Below, piece after piece: positions 43,674 to 55,600 of a stretch of 64,000 nucleotides of DNA. Each line of letters starts with the position of its first letter. Within the stretch, counting starts at the first letter, position 1. The stretch is from Channallabes apus (lineage: Eukaryota; Chordata; Actinopteri; Siluriformes; Clariidae), in contig CM060126.1 in NCBI GenBank assembly GCA_030522415.1, positions 9,672,852-9,736,851 of the forward strand, read 5' to 3'. The notes under the pieces were generated by a model. The model ran no database searches and was not told where the DNA came from. It saw only the letters and a program-made list of their open reading frames with translations. Position numbers and translations under genes: made by a program.

Positions 43674-44893
43674 CACTCACCTAAAGGATTATTAGGTTCA
43701 ATTTCGCATTAATGCAATTATCTAATCAACCAATCACATGGCAGTTGCTTCAATGCATTTAGGGGTGTGGTCCTGGTCAAGACAATCTTCTGAACTCCAA
43801 ACTGAATGTCAGAATGGGAAAGAAAGGTGATTTAAGCAATTTTGAGCATGGCATTGTTGTTGGTGCCAGACGGGCCGGTCTGAGTATTTCACAATCTGCT
43901 CAGTTACTGGGATTTTCATGCACAACCATTTCTAGGGTTTACAAAGAATGGTGTGAAAATGGAAAAACATCCAGTATGCAGCAGTCCTGTAGGCGAAAAT
44001 GCCTTGTTGATTCTAATGGTCAGAGGAGAATGGGCCGACTGATTCAAGCTGATAGAAGAGCAACTTTGACTGAAATAACCACTTGTTACAACCGAGGTAT
44101 GCAGCAAAGCATTTGTGAAGCCACAACATGCACAACCTTGAGGCGGATGGGCTACAACAGCAGAAGACCCCACCGGGTACCACTCATCTCCACTACAAAT
44201 AGGAAAAAGAGGCTACAATTTGTACGAGCTCACCAAAATTGAACGGTTGAAGACTGGAAAAATGTTGCCTGGTCTGATGAGTCTCGATTTCGTTTGAGAC
44301 ATTCAAATGGTAGAGTCAGAATTTGGCATGGGAACAGAATGAGACCATGGATCCATCATGCCTTGTTACCACTGTGCAGGCTGGTGGTGGTGGTGTAATG
44401 GTGTGGGGGAGGTTTTCTTGGCACACTTTAGGCCCCTTAGTGCCAATTGGGCATCATTTAAATGCCACGGGCTACCTGAGAATTGTTTCTGACCATGTCC
44501 ATCCCTTTATGACCACCATGTACTGTACCCATCCTCTGATGGCTACTTCCAGCAGGATAATGCACCATGTCACAAAGCTCGAATCATTTCAAATTGGTTT
44601 ATTGAACATGACAATGAGTTCACTGTACTAAAATGGCCCCCACAGTCACCAGATCTCAACTCAATAGAGCATCTTTAGGATGTGCTGGAACGGGAGCTTA
44701 GTGCCCTGGATGTGCATTCCACACATCTCCATCAACTGCAAGATGCTATCCTACCAATATGGGACAACATTTCTAAAGAATGCTTTCAGCACCTTGTTGA
44801 ATCAATGCCATGTAGAATTAAGGCAGTTCTGAAGGCGAGAGGGGGTCAAACACCGTATTAGTATGGTGTTTCTAATAATCCTTTAGGTGACTG
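43674..44893 (+). mobile_element. Tc1/mariner element with both inverted repeats
   Basis: The left end CACTCACCTAAAGGATTATT and the right end AATAATCCTTTAGGTGACTG are inverted repeats with few mismatches, flanked by TA-rich target. The transposase gene lies between. This is the most complete Tc1 copy in the window. Confidence 0.95.
43814..44861 (+). pseudogene. Tc1 transposase gene, disrupted
   Basis: Would cut and paste the element at TA targets. It starts MGKKGDLSNFEHGIVVGARR. The helix-turn-helix at about residues 22-48 (GLSISQSAQLLGFSCTTISR) binds the inverted repeats. The first frame stops at 44240 (residue 142). Catalytic residues: Asp in WSDESRF (about 44271), Asp in FQQDNAPCH (about 44550) and Glu in SPDLNSIEHL (about 44650), all present. 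A TACTGTA at 44521-44527 shifts the frame just before the second aspartate, and the tryptophan after IEHL is a TAG. It ends near GGQTPY. Confidence 0.9.
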
Positions 44894-45555
44894 TGTGTAT
44901 ATATATTGCACATGATTTTCATGATATTACATAATTAATGGTTTTGCATGTGATATTGTTATAGTGATAACCAGGTTATTACACCTTTTTCAAGTTTTTG
45001 ATAGCATATTATATGAGAAAGAAGAAATAAAGTAAAATGTTGGCAATGCCATGTGCTTGTCATAAATTTAAACCAAATTGTTATTTGTTCTGATTTATCA
45101 CTGAAGCACAACAGTATTAGATATTATTATCCTGAGAAAAAAGTAGAGCAAGAGAGCGAAGTTCTTTAAATCTCCTGGTTCTGCCTGGCAGGGTGATACT
45201 ATTTTGGCCTAATGCAGTTTGAAGGCCAGACGGTGGCATTCTGGTAAGGGCAGCAGTGTGATGCCATTAAATACCAACTCCCACTAACATTTGTGCCACC
45301 AGACTTTAATCTAATGCTCCCCTGACATCCAAACCCTAGTCATAGCAATTATCAAGTAACCTTAAATGAAAGCATTTAAAAACTCTTTATATTATCGACT
45401 GCTGATGAAGTGAGTTATGTTTCCTTTTGTTGTTTTTTTTTTAGAGTGGGAGAAAATAGACTCACAAGATTAATGCAGTGGCATTTAACTCTCTGCATGG
45501 AGACTTTGTCCAGACATGGGCTTGACACATCAGCTGATCACACTTGAATGTATCC
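44894..45555. other. Intergenic, nothing recognised
   Basis: AT-rich. No signature. Confidence 0.4.
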
Positions 45556-45862
45556 ACCTATCCAACCATCCATTCTGCTTATCCCATGTAGGGTCTTGAG
45601 ATGGCCTGGATTGGTACCTATTCCAGGTAACTCAGGGTAGGTAAGATAGAGTACACCCTGAATGGGGTGCCAACACATGACAGGGCACAAGCACACACCC
45701 ACTCACATACTGCAGGCAAGTTGGAAACACTTATTAGTCTACACTGCATATCTTTGTGCTATGGAAAGAATCCAATAGGCTCGAGGTGAAATCCGAACCC
45801 CTAATCCTGGAGGTGAGAATTGACAGTCATTAAGATGACCACCGTGCCATCTGAAATTATTC
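45556..45862 (-). repeat. Old family I SINE
   Basis: 'CATTCTGCTTATCCCATGTA', AGTACACCCTGAATGGGGTG, CAACACATGACAGGGCACA, CTGCATATCTTTGTGC, with a decayed head near 45845 (CACCGTGCCATC). Confidence 0.8.
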
Positions 45863-46827
45863 CCGGCATAATTAATCAGCACCCAAAGTTGACAGTCTCA
45901 ATCACTAAAAGGTCACTTTTGTAACTTTAAAGACTTACAGGATAAAGAGGAAATCTTGGCTAATTGGACTTGTTGTAAACTTTGTTTGTGGCACAGTGGG
46001 GAAATAGACATGGTTGCCTAATCACTGTACTGAGAATGTCAGGGCTTGGTTGATGCAATGACAATGACAGTGGCCTGGTGTTCTCTGAGCAGAGATTGCT
46101 TTTGTAATATGCCACCATATAAAGAGATCAATATGCTTGCTGCTGTTCAGAGCGCAATCATTTCAAAACCCAGTATGCCATAATTTATCAGATGTGATTT
46201 AGCTACACACACGCACACACACATACTGTAGATACACACAAAGACACACGCAGGCACAATATGCCCCCCACTGTTAAACTGTCGATACGTTTTTAGTGCT
46301 CATTGCAACGGCAGAAACATTAAAGTGGAAGTTTCTGCTAAGCCAACAGTTGATCCGTCTGTCTGACTGTCTCACTGTCTCTCTCTCTCCGAGTAATGAT
46401 GTTCAAACAGTTCAAACTGATTTTACAATTGGTTTTCCTTGTCTATCGAGGCGGTGATAAATATAATAGACTTTCTGTACTCTCTCTGTAGTTGAAAGAG
46501 ATTAAAAGCAAACTAATTTGGAGCTAAATTTCAGCTAAACTTAGGACACTGATACCTGCACCTTCTGTAAACAGTAATTTAATGGGGCATATTAAAATGA
46601 TTAAACATTAACCAGATATTCATATTTCGATTTGTTTAAATGTCCCTGTACTCAAGAACTCCCCATACAGTATGACGCCTTTTTGTTGAATGTACATTTC
46701 CGTGAAATTTTACATAATTTTTAAGCATCAATCTGCCGTGCAATATGGTTACAAACTATACCATTAGGAAGCTTAGAATCTCAGGATTTGATCAGATTGT
46801 TTTTTATTCACACCAGTTTCTTCAGTT
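45863..46827. other. Intergenic, nothing recognised
   Basis: Unique-looking sequence. A stretch at 46010-46200 is less AT-biased than its surroundings, but no function can be read from it. Confidence 0.4.
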
Positions 46828-46841
46828 CATTGTTTCAATTG

Positions 46842-47295
46842 CTTTTTTATTTATTTATTTTTAATTATCCCGCCCCCCCCCCAATCGTGTCCAATTCCTC
46901 CCCGTCACTAGGGGGCTCCCACATCAAGGCTACTACTACCACTCATTCGGGAGGGTCGAAGACTATCACGTGTTTCCTCCGAACCACGTGATGCCAGCCG
47001 ACCGCATATTTTCTAACTGCTTGCTATCGCACCGTTGGGGGCGGCGTTACACACTCGGAGGACAGCGCTATCCGCTCCTTCCGCATTGCGCAAGCTCACA
47101 GACATCCCTGATTGGCTGTAGAGCAGTGAGTAATGTGGGAGCACAAAGTACCTCTCATCCTGCCCCTCTGAGAGAGCTCGGCCAATCAGCTCTCTCTAGA
47201 CCTTCAGCTGCGAGAGGTTACAGCATCACCCCGGAACCAAACCAGGGATCTCCGGATGACAGGGCGAGCACTTCACCACTGCGCCACTCAGAGGC
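46842..47295 (-). repeat. tRNA-derived SINE (family II), full length
   Basis: The A-rich end is at the left (T-rich on this strand), then CCTCCCCGTCACTAGGGGGC, 'GACTATCACGTGTTTCC', CACCGTTGGGGGCGGCGT, CTGATTGGCTGTAGAGC and CAGCTGCGAGAGGTTACAGC, with the tRNA-like head ending CACTGCGCCACTCAGAGGC. CATTGTTTCAATTG at 46828-46841 and CATCGTTTCAATTG at 47296-47309 form a 14-bp target duplication with one change. Confidence 0.93.
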
Positions 47296-47309
47296 CATCG
47301 TTTCAATTG

Positions 47310-48655
47310 TAACATACTGTAAGCACCGAATGTTAGTCTTTACCTTCAAACGCATAAGGCCTGTGTCTGTGGCCTGGTAGACGTTATAATAGTAACGTCA
47401 ATTGGCACTGCTCTGTTCAGAGCTGTTTGAAGCAGGCGGAAATAAAATGCTTCTTTTTAATCTAAAAGGACTTTGTGCCAGTAAATCTCATCAGTTTTCT
47501 ATTTATTTATTTTTAAACTTCAAAGTCTTAGCTTTCAAATGAGATGGGAAATAAATCAAGGTCAAACAAGGTTCGAATGCACATTCATGAGGACTGGAGT
47601 GTGTGTGAAGTGAGTAATGCTTTGAATTTAAGTCTACCATTCTGGGCAAAATGAGGGTGACAGTTAAGAGGTTAAAATCAAGAAACATATTCTGCAATAA
47701 GTGCGTAATTACCGTCACACATTCTAAACAACATTATCGCAGTCTATTTAATTAGGCCTAATTAAATGCACTTATTTTATTTGTTTTTAGTTACTGACAA
47801 TTCAATCTAACCTAACTGCTGACGAAGTAGTGAGCGGTTGTGTGGCTGATGCAGAACCCTGAGAATGTTATAAATTATAGAGGAACATTACATGGTACTA
47901 AAGTGTTTGCACCTTTTAGTGAGAATTAAGGTGAACTTACCTATTCTGAAGGAGAGTGGCCCACTGGTGGCACTTCTCACCCACATTGCTAAGAAGAGCA
48001 AAGGCGCCCAGGGTGCGAGCATCTTCTATGCCTCCTCATGGGTCCTGGCCCGGGGGTGCCCCTTCTCACAGCCACCTAGTCCAACAAACACACACACACG
48101 CACCATGCAATTTTATGAATACAGCTGTCAAATACAGTCAGTCAAAACATATTCTTAGCCATAATGTCACTTCTTGGTGTCATATTTTCTATATCTGGAT
48201 TACACTCATTTAGTTACCTTATTTTTTACTTTTAATAATAATCTTTCTCCGGCAAATACAGTTTCCAAAAAGGAATGAAACAGAAAAGTGATTTCATTTC
48301 ATTCAAACGAGACAAACATATTATTGAGGCAATTTATTTCATACTACTATAGTATAGTTTGCACTGCTCATTACTTCAGGAACTCTTACTGTATAATTAG
48401 AATGATTGTTATCTGCTTGTGTTAGCTGCTAGATGTACATACTACACATATTCAATACAGGACCTGCCTTCTGAGACACGTGACTACATTATCAAAGGAG
48501 GAAGCTGATGGTTAAAAAACATACGGAGCTTCATCCACTCAAAACCAATCTCTGTTTACAGTGGTCACGACAAGCTCTCACAGTGGCCAGGTATTTGTTG
48601 GCATCAAAAGGAAGGGAAAAAAAACTCAAGCAAAAAAGCAACTCATTATATAATG
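47310..48655. other. Intergenic with a GC-richer patch at 47945-48090
   Basis: The patch (GGCACTTCTCACCCACATTG ... CATGGGTCCTGGCCCGGGGG) is open in two plus frames (47892-48158 and 47956-48213) and ends in an AC tract. No domain is recognised. It could be an old LINE fragment or a pseudo-exon. Confidence 0.35.
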
Positions 48656-48699
48656 TACAGTGTTATGGAAAAGTCTTGAGCAATCCCTTATTGCTTCAT

Positions 48700-49070
48700 A
48701 TTAAATTAAATTTAATTATGTAGATTCAATTAAAGAAATGGAAGCAAATGTTTTACTGTGACAGGCTGCAAAGCGCCTAAAGATTTTATTTAAAAATTGG
48801 TTTCTTACAGTATGTAACCTCAGCAGCAACCTCATTTCCCATCTCGTCTGTTCCAACCACTCACCATTCAGCATCACCAGTATACTAATCACCAGCCTGA
48901 TCATCTGTCATCATCTGCATCTGTTTTTCACTGGTTCATCACTTAAGTTAGATGCTTTTTATGCTTGAATAGGTCACTGTGTGGCTTAACAAGCGAATAG
49001 CATTCCTCTGAAACTACTCAGCTACAGGGACTCGACTGAAAATGATGGATAAAACCTAAGAGCCAAAAAA
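48700..49070. repeat. Dispersed repeat, copy 2 of the pair with 13330-13695
   Basis: Phrases match copy 1 in the same order and strand (see 13330). It is preceded at 48657 by 'CAGTGTTATGGAAAAGTCTT', which looks like the end of a Tc1-type element (compare ends of the CAGTG.TGTGAAAAA type). Confidence 0.6.
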
Positions 49071-49568
49071 TGTCATATCAAGTATCATTATTCATAGAAC
49101 ATATTTTTCATTGTTCTTAAACAAATATTTAGTCTGGAATAGTGATGGGAAGTTTGAATTATTTTAGTGACTCGGTTCTTTGAATCTCGTTCATCAATTT
49201 TTTTTGTCATTTAGTTCATTTCGTTCTTTTGATCAGAAATAAAATAAAATGTTGCATTTTCAATAAAAAAAGACCCTCAATACGTCTACATACACAAATT
49301 TTGGCTATAGTTCCAGTAATGAAAATATTACAGTGCAGTCACCTCTTATATCTTCTAGTACTGTATGTGTCTTTATACTGTATGACAACATCTATCAAAT
49401 GAGTAATTGTAAGCAGAAATGCTTTCGGCTAGAGTTTCCTGTATTAAATATCTGACAATCGTTCCAACTGCCAAGAAACAGTCACGGGCACTGTATATAG
49501 TACAGTACATGAAAAATGGACAAATAGATAAGATGCATACAGATTGAGAATGTTATGGTATCTTAAAC
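49071..49568. other. Intergenic spacer
   Basis: AT-rich, no element recognised. Scar heptamers near 49362, 49376 and 49501. Confidence 0.4.
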
Positions 49569-50095
49569 CAGAGGTGCCAGAAGTACAAGCAGAAGCCTTA
49601 TGTTTACTTGTGTACTCGAGCAAAAGAACAGAAGCAATCACATTCAAATGTATTTAAGTATTACATGTGCCCACGACTTAATTCACATGGAATTTAATTG
49701 CACACTCACAAGCGTGTTTTAAAAAATACAGCATCTGTTGAATATTGGAATTAACAAAAACTTTTTTACTGTGAAGTATATAATAAAGGGGTGAGATGGA
49801 GTTTGATAAGTAGATTACAAATCTACTTCAATATATAAATAAAAAAATGTGAATGTTTGAATGTTGTTGAATTTTGAGATAATGATTTTTTTGGGGTAGA
49901 TTTTTTTGTGACATGAGGGCGTTTTCCATTTATAATTCAAATTATCTTCTCTGCGCATGGGCCATTTGCATTGAAACAAAATTAAAATGTATTTAGTTTT
50001 TTCCTTTTTTTTTACATAATGTGTGCGCAAAAAACAGACAGACAAAAAAAAAAACATCTTGATGTGTTCTATTAATTATCCTACGTCCCACAAAA

Positions 50096-50103
50096 TAATA
50101 ATA

Positions 50104-50165
<62 letters not shown>

Positions 50166-50205
50166 ATTTATTATTATTATTATTATTATTATTAATAAAT
50201 ATTTT
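50096..50205. repeat. (AAT)n-(ATT)n microsatellite, self-complementary
   Basis: AAT repeats up to about 50133 switch to ATT repeats until about 50193, so the two halves can pair. The polyisoleucine frame over it is an artefact. Confidence 0.95.
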
Positions 50206-50904
50206 TTATTAATTTAATTATTATTGTTTTAGTTATTACAAATACAGGGCTTGTACAGTATTAGCTCACATTAGCCTTTTTAATAGTAAAAAAAATACTA
50301 TTTTAAATTCCTGCTTCAAATACTACACACCACTTTGCTTACAAGAATGTAGTTAAGTAAAAGTACAGAAAATTTCCTGTACTTTTGAGTAAAAACGTAT
50401 CCTCTAATAAAACTATTTATGTAAAGTAGAGATAAGTAAAATATGTACTCCTTAAATAGAGTAACAAGTAACAAAGAATCTACACCCTACATACTGTATC
50501 GCACTAGCTTTCCATTTTATGTTATTTCTTATTCAACCGCAGAACGGTTAGTTAGCTGATGCTATTCTGAACCAGAATAACTGGAGACATAAAAAAAAAA
50601 TTTTAATAAGGTATTGAGATTGAAAAAACTTGAAAACATACTGTAGGTTTTTAGATGGAGACCTGGTTGACATACAAATACTAATAATAACTGTAAGACT
50701 GCAGATAATGTATTGCGTCTTATGCAGACTTTAAATCGAGGGCTTTAAAATTTTATTAATTTATTTATTTTTTGTAATGAAAATTCTCTCAAAGGACAGA
50801 AGGACGGGTTTTGGGGTCTTTGCTGTTTGATTCTGTCAAAAAAAATACGACATAGCCTTTTAAAACTACAAATTTAAAACAATGGCAATCAATGGCAGTT
50901 TGTG

Positions 50905-51092
50905 GGGACAGTTTCAGAGGCTTAGTGATTAGCTTTGTCAGCTCGCTCCGCCAGGGTCCGATTCCAAGTTTCGATTGCCGCCTCGGGTCTGTATGCATGA
51001 AATTTGCATGTGCTCTCTGTGCTTGGTGGGTTTCCTCTCACAATCCAAAGACATGCAAATTAGTCTAATGAACATTTCCAAATCGCCCATAC
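50905..51092 (+). repeat. Old family I SINE
   Basis: GAGGCTTAGTGATTAGCTTTG (decayed A-box head), GGGTCTGTATGCATGAAATT, 'TGCTTGGTGGGTTTCCTC', CAATCCAAAGACATGC. Confidence 0.75.
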
Positions 51093-51289
51093 TGTAATTG
51101 AGTAGTTTTTGTTGTGTATTTGTACTTTTTAAAGTAGTTTTTAAAATCTGTAATTTTACTTAAGTACGTTTTGTTTGAAGTATTGTAATTCGCTACATTT
51201 TAAATCATATTTGCTACTGAGTAAAAAATAAATGAATGAAAATGCTAAAATAATACAAATATTATGCTTTTGTGCTCGCGTGTGTGTAT

Positions 51290-51440
51290 CATGTCCTGGT
51301 CGCGCGCCGCTCCAGACTCCACTCCAGATTTTCTGACATCGGCATCTACCTGACATTCCACACGGTCGCTTCCGTCATCGACTAGTGACGTCATCGACTA
51401 GCGCGACCATATATAAACCGGAGAGCGACGCGGGAAAGAT
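51290..51440 (+). promoter_or_regulatory. CpG-rich core with TATA box inside the hAT-like element
   Basis: CATATATAAACCGG at about 51408 is a good TATA box. Just upstream GTCATCGACTAG is repeated (51374-51385 and 51390-51401), and TGACGTCA (51386-51393) is a perfect CRE overlapping the second copy. The stretch is CG-rich, unlike its surroundings. It is plausibly the transposon promoter, but no gene follows. Confidence 0.5.
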
Positions 51441-51989
51441 GAAAGAGGTTGTGATTTTGGCGTTTTGATATTTGGTTGTGTATTCTGGTTTTGACTTTTT
51501 GCCTCCAATTGACTTTGATTATTGCTTTGTTCCTTTGGTTTGGTTGGTCTTTGTATATATTTGTAGATAATTTCACTGTTTTTGGTTTAGGGAGTCCGGG
51601 AAGGTACCTGTATTTTTGTTTGTGTGTTGTTGTTTTTTTTGCAGGGAATCTAGCTACTAAATATAAATACCATTTTGTTTATTATTTTGGCCTGAGTCCA
51701 CCCGAATCTGATCCTCCTCCTGGTGTGTGTGTGTGTGTGTGTTTGTATATACAAACCTCATTATTTTTTTAACTACGCTAGAATGCCTCATTCCACCCCC
51801 GCTGTTAAAAAATAAAAATAAAAAAGTAACTCGGTAACTTTTACTCTGAGTATATTTTTAATGAGCTACTTTTTACTTTTACTTGAGTAGATTTTTATAA
51901 TGGTAACTTTACTTGTACTTAAGTAAAATTTCACTGAAGTAACAGTACTTGTACTTGAGTACAAAATTTTATTACTCTTTCCACCTCTG

Positions 51990-53439
51990 CCCATGGTGTG
52001 TGAATGTTGACTGGAGGTCCCACCACGGTCGTAAAATGTGAATAAATACCATTAACCTCTACGGGCCCCAGTTGGACTACAGAGGTTCCTAGATAGATGG
52101 GCACAGTTTGCTCAAATAATGACTTGCTGCAAACATACACGCGCACACACACACATTGGCATGCTCTTAAAGGTGTATTAGGCAAGATTAGTCAAGATGC
52201 GCAAAAGATTAACTCTCTAATGGGAAATTAAGAAGGATTAAGAGTGGAATAATTGTTTTTTAACTCCTTGATCTTGCCCCTTCCATTCCCACTCATGTAC
52301 ACAAAGCTCTGTCCCTAGGGTCCGGGGATCGGCATTTGTATTAGCATGGCATCACTTTAGATCATTGCTACTATAAAAAGCTAAACATGTTAAAATTTGA
52401 CTACTGATTTGACTTACAGTTATCACTACTACAGAAAATTGACCAACTAAATAGATAAACAGCGCTGTGGCATGAGTTAAGATAACAGGCTTGTAGATTG
52501 TATGCTTTGTTTTAGTTAAAACAATTGTTGTCTTGTACTGTATAATATCTTCTCGCTACTGCCCTCTCTATGTCATGCGACTGTCTGTGAATGAGTAAAC
52601 AAACTGTAATGTTTCAATACAAATATGACAACCAGAGAAAAGGCCTTAAATCTCCCACTGCTTTAATTATTGTATGTTACGTAGGTGAATGGAGGCTGCT
52701 AACAATAATCATGATAATTATTGATCTTTTTCAAATGTGGCTTGATGTGGGAAAAAAAAAACTATAATGAAACAGATGTTCAAGGCAAGAAAAAATACTC
52801 AATCTGTTTGTTCTCTGAGAGCAGAGATATGCTTCGACATGCATCAAACTGCGACCAATAGGGATGCCAGAGCGTGAAAGATTTATTTAAAAAAGATAAC
52901 CGCAGCTGGATACATAGAGCAAAGGCAAACATGAGATTATTGTTAAGCCAAATGAAGAGAATGTGCCCAAGTCAGACTGAACTATCATCACTACAGTGAA
53001 CTGAACTATGAACACACAGAACTCAAGATGAACTTTACTAACAACTGTGGGTAGAAGAAAATACACCCCTGTAAAAATGATGTGTATAAAATAGAAGAAA
53101 TAATAAAAATAGAATAAAATCAACCCAGGAAAAATCATGTCGGATCGTTTTCTACACTTTTATTGTGCAAGAGCAGCTAACAAAAGACAAAAACCTACAC
53201 AATATCCTGGCTGCATCTTCTAGTTGCACTATACTGTACAGTAGATACTAGAGTTACTATAATTATTACCATCTGAACTACAGTACATCTCGAGACGACG
53301 TAACCTGATGTTCTGAAAGGCAGACTTTGTTGCTTTACAGATACTGTATTATGCAAACTGTATTATTATACTATAGCTACCTACAGTATACAGAATGAAA
53401 CCACTTAGTGTGTACAGTATATACAGTACAGTAAATGGG
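51990..53439. other. Intergenic, nothing recognised
   Basis: Mostly unique-looking. Its right end is dense in scar heptamers (about 53232, 53237, 53281, 53341, 53383, 53413-53430). Confidence 0.4.
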
Positions 53440-53835
53440 GTGCTGGATGGTTTATGGTGAAGGGATGCACAATAAGGCCAAATGTTCGTAGACACCTGAC
53501 CACCACACCGACAAACCTGGAAGCACAATTTTATAATATTTCTTTGTATACCGTAGCTTTACAATTTTCCTGAACGGTCCTAACTGAAATAAAGGACCCA
53601 AACTGTTTTCCATCACAACAATATCCCTATGCACAAAGTAAGGTCCATGAAGACATGGTTTGTCAAATTTTGAATGGAAAAACACGAATGGCAAACACAG
53701 AGCCTTGATCTCAAACCCACTGACCACCTTTGGGGTGAAGTGAAATGTTGACTGTGCCCCAGATCTCCTCATCTGACATCAGTGTCTTACCTACTGTATG
53801 AATGCTTGAAAGACTCACACATTTCCACAGGTTAT
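53440..53835 (+). mobile_element. Tc1/mariner remnant
   Basis: The left end GGCCAAATGTTCGTAGACAC, then 'ATGAAGACATGGTTTG', CTCAAACCCACTGACCACC (around the last catalytic residue) and TCATCTGACATCAGTG. TACTGTA at 53792-53798 interrupts the C-terminal part. The middle of the gene is missing. Confidence 0.7.
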
Positions 53836-54059
53836 ATTACCAGAAAAGGGGAAACTACACATAGACTGAGCTCCAAAATAACACAAATATTAATATGAGA
53901 TGTTTACAAATCTTCAACCATATCGTGCAACTCATTTAGTTGTGGCGATCTTAGTTGGTTGTAGCATAAGTACTAAAAAAATAATAAAAAAGCAAGTGGA
54001 AAATACCTCTGCACAATCAGATTTTGAAGATAACAAATGTTATATACACTGTATTTTTA
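53836..54059. other. Intergenic spacer
   Basis: Nothing recognised. Confidence 0.4.
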
Positions 54060-54071
54060 GATATTTCTGTT

Positions 54072-54455
54072 CATTCATTCATTCATTCATTCATTCATTT
54101 TCTATACCGCTTAATCCTGTGTTGAGGGTCGCGGGGGACCTGGAGCCTATCCCAGGAGACTTCGGGCACTAGGCGGGGTACACCCTGGACAGGGTGCCAA
54201 TCCATCGCAGGGCACACACACATACACACACACACACCCAATCACACACTACAGGCAATTTGGGAACGCCAATTAGCCTAACCTGCATATCTTTGGACTG
54301 TGGGAGGAAACCGGAGTACCCGGAGGAAACCCACCAAGCACGGGGAGAACATGCAAACTCCATGCACACAGAGACGGGAATCGAGCCTGGCCGGGGAATC
54401 GAACCCAGACCCTGGAGGTGCAAGGCGGCAGTGCTAACCACTACACCACCGTGTC
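54072..54455 (-). repeat. Young family I SINE with perfect 12-bp target duplication
   Basis: Complete: (ATTC)n tail at the left, CTATACCGCTTAATCCTG, body and head. GATATTTCTGTT at 54060-54071 and 54456-54467. Very close to the copy at 24096-24471, and free of scar heptamers. Confidence 0.95.
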
Positions 54456-54574
54456 GATATTTCTGTTATATATGTAAATTATGAATAAACACAAACAGAA
54501 ATTCCTACAACCAGCAACTTATATGGAGTGTTGCAATTTACAGTATATGGTGAGTCTTCCAGTCATGAAAATCA

Positions 54575-54814
54575 AAAACCCAGCATCTCAGAATGTTTGA
54601 ATATTAAGCAAAAAAGCATTTACAACATAGAAATGTACAACTTCTTAAAACTATGTTGATTTATGCACTCAATACTTGGTTGGTGTTGCACTAATTACTG
54701 CATCAATGTGCTGTGACACGGAGGCGATCAGCCTATGGCACTGCTGAGGCGTTACTGAAGAGCTTTGATAGCAGCCTTGAGCTCGTCTGTATTGTTGGGT
54801 TAGGTGTTTTCTCG

Positions 54815-54851
<37 letters not shown>

Positions 54852-54962
54852 TTCATGAGCTATAAAATTTTAATTAAAAAAAAAGCCTTGAAGTAGATAA
54901 GAGTTTCACTTTGTAAATTATGAATAAAATAAAATTATATTCTAATTTTTTGAGATGTAATG
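54575..54962 (-). mobile_element. Tc1/mariner remnant with large internal deletion
   Basis: CAATACTTGGTTGGTGTTGC, GATCAGCCTATGGCACTGC, TTGATAGCAGCCTTGAGCTC, then (TTA)n at 54821-54850 and the opposite end 'TTTTCATGAGCTATAA' ... ATATTCTAATTTTTTGAGATG. Both ends of a fish Tc1 lineage are present, but almost the whole gene is gone. Confidence 0.75.
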
Positions 54963-54964
54963 TA

Positions 54965-55600
54965 AACACAGACATGAACAAATATCAGCCATAGCATAAA
55001 ACGACAAGCACAGACAGGTGGTTTGGGTGGTCTGGAAAAGTGGGCCAAATTATGATGGCTAAGTGGATAACAAATGTGGTCTAAGGAAGGGCAGCCGGTG
55101 AACAGAGGGTGATGGGCTCCCAAGGCTCATTGATGCACGTATTGAGCAAAGGCTTAGCTGTCTGGTCCAATTCTACAAAATAGTTACTGGCTAACTCCAT
55201 TTCATTTTACATTGTGTGGATGGATGGGTATATGTGTATCAGTTAAGATGGGACCGCCAACCAATATGACAAGAAGACAAACTGGTGAAGACAGTTTGAT
55301 GCTCTGTTATGAATGTTACTGTATGTTATTAATGGGTCCAGGCATTCATGTGGATGTTTCTTTGACATGTACTGTACCACCTACCTAAAACACTGTTGTA
55401 GACCATGTACACCACTTTATAGTAAATGTATTCCCTAAAGGCAGTGGCCCCTTTCAGAAGGTTAATGCTCCAGGTCTTGGCCCTTTAAAATCCTGAAAAC
55501 TCAATCTAATTGATCATCTGAGATTTACTTAAGTAAGGGTTCAATTAACAGAGGGCCCACTTTGGAACTTATAGGAGCATTTTTTCCCCTTTTTGCTAAT
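54965..55600 (+). mobile_element. Tc1-like remnant, different lineage
   Basis: GGCTCATTGATGCACGTATTG, GGCATTCATGTGGATGTTTC, CACTGTTGTAGACCATGTAC and GGCAGTGGCCCCTTTCAG follow the order of a fish Tc1 transposase gene in plus orientation. TACTGTA at 55369 and one near 55318 interrupt phrases. Confidence 0.75.

Larger units (their letters stand above)
49569..51989. mobile_element. hAT-like composite with CAGAGGTG ends
   Basis: The left end CAGAGGTGCCAGAAGTA and the right end TACTCTTTCCACCTCTG are inverted-repeat-like. Subterminal text consists of many copies of ACTTNAGTA-type motifs (ACTTGAGTAGA, GTACTTGAGTACAA), as in a widespread fish element. The flanking octamers (49561-49568 and 51990-51997) do not match, so the two ends may come from different copies. 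It contains a microsatellite, an old SINE and a CpG-rich core. Confidence 0.6.

Noticed and set aside
50023..50217. 64-residue frame rich in isoleucine
   Set aside because: Translation of an (ATT)n microsatellite.
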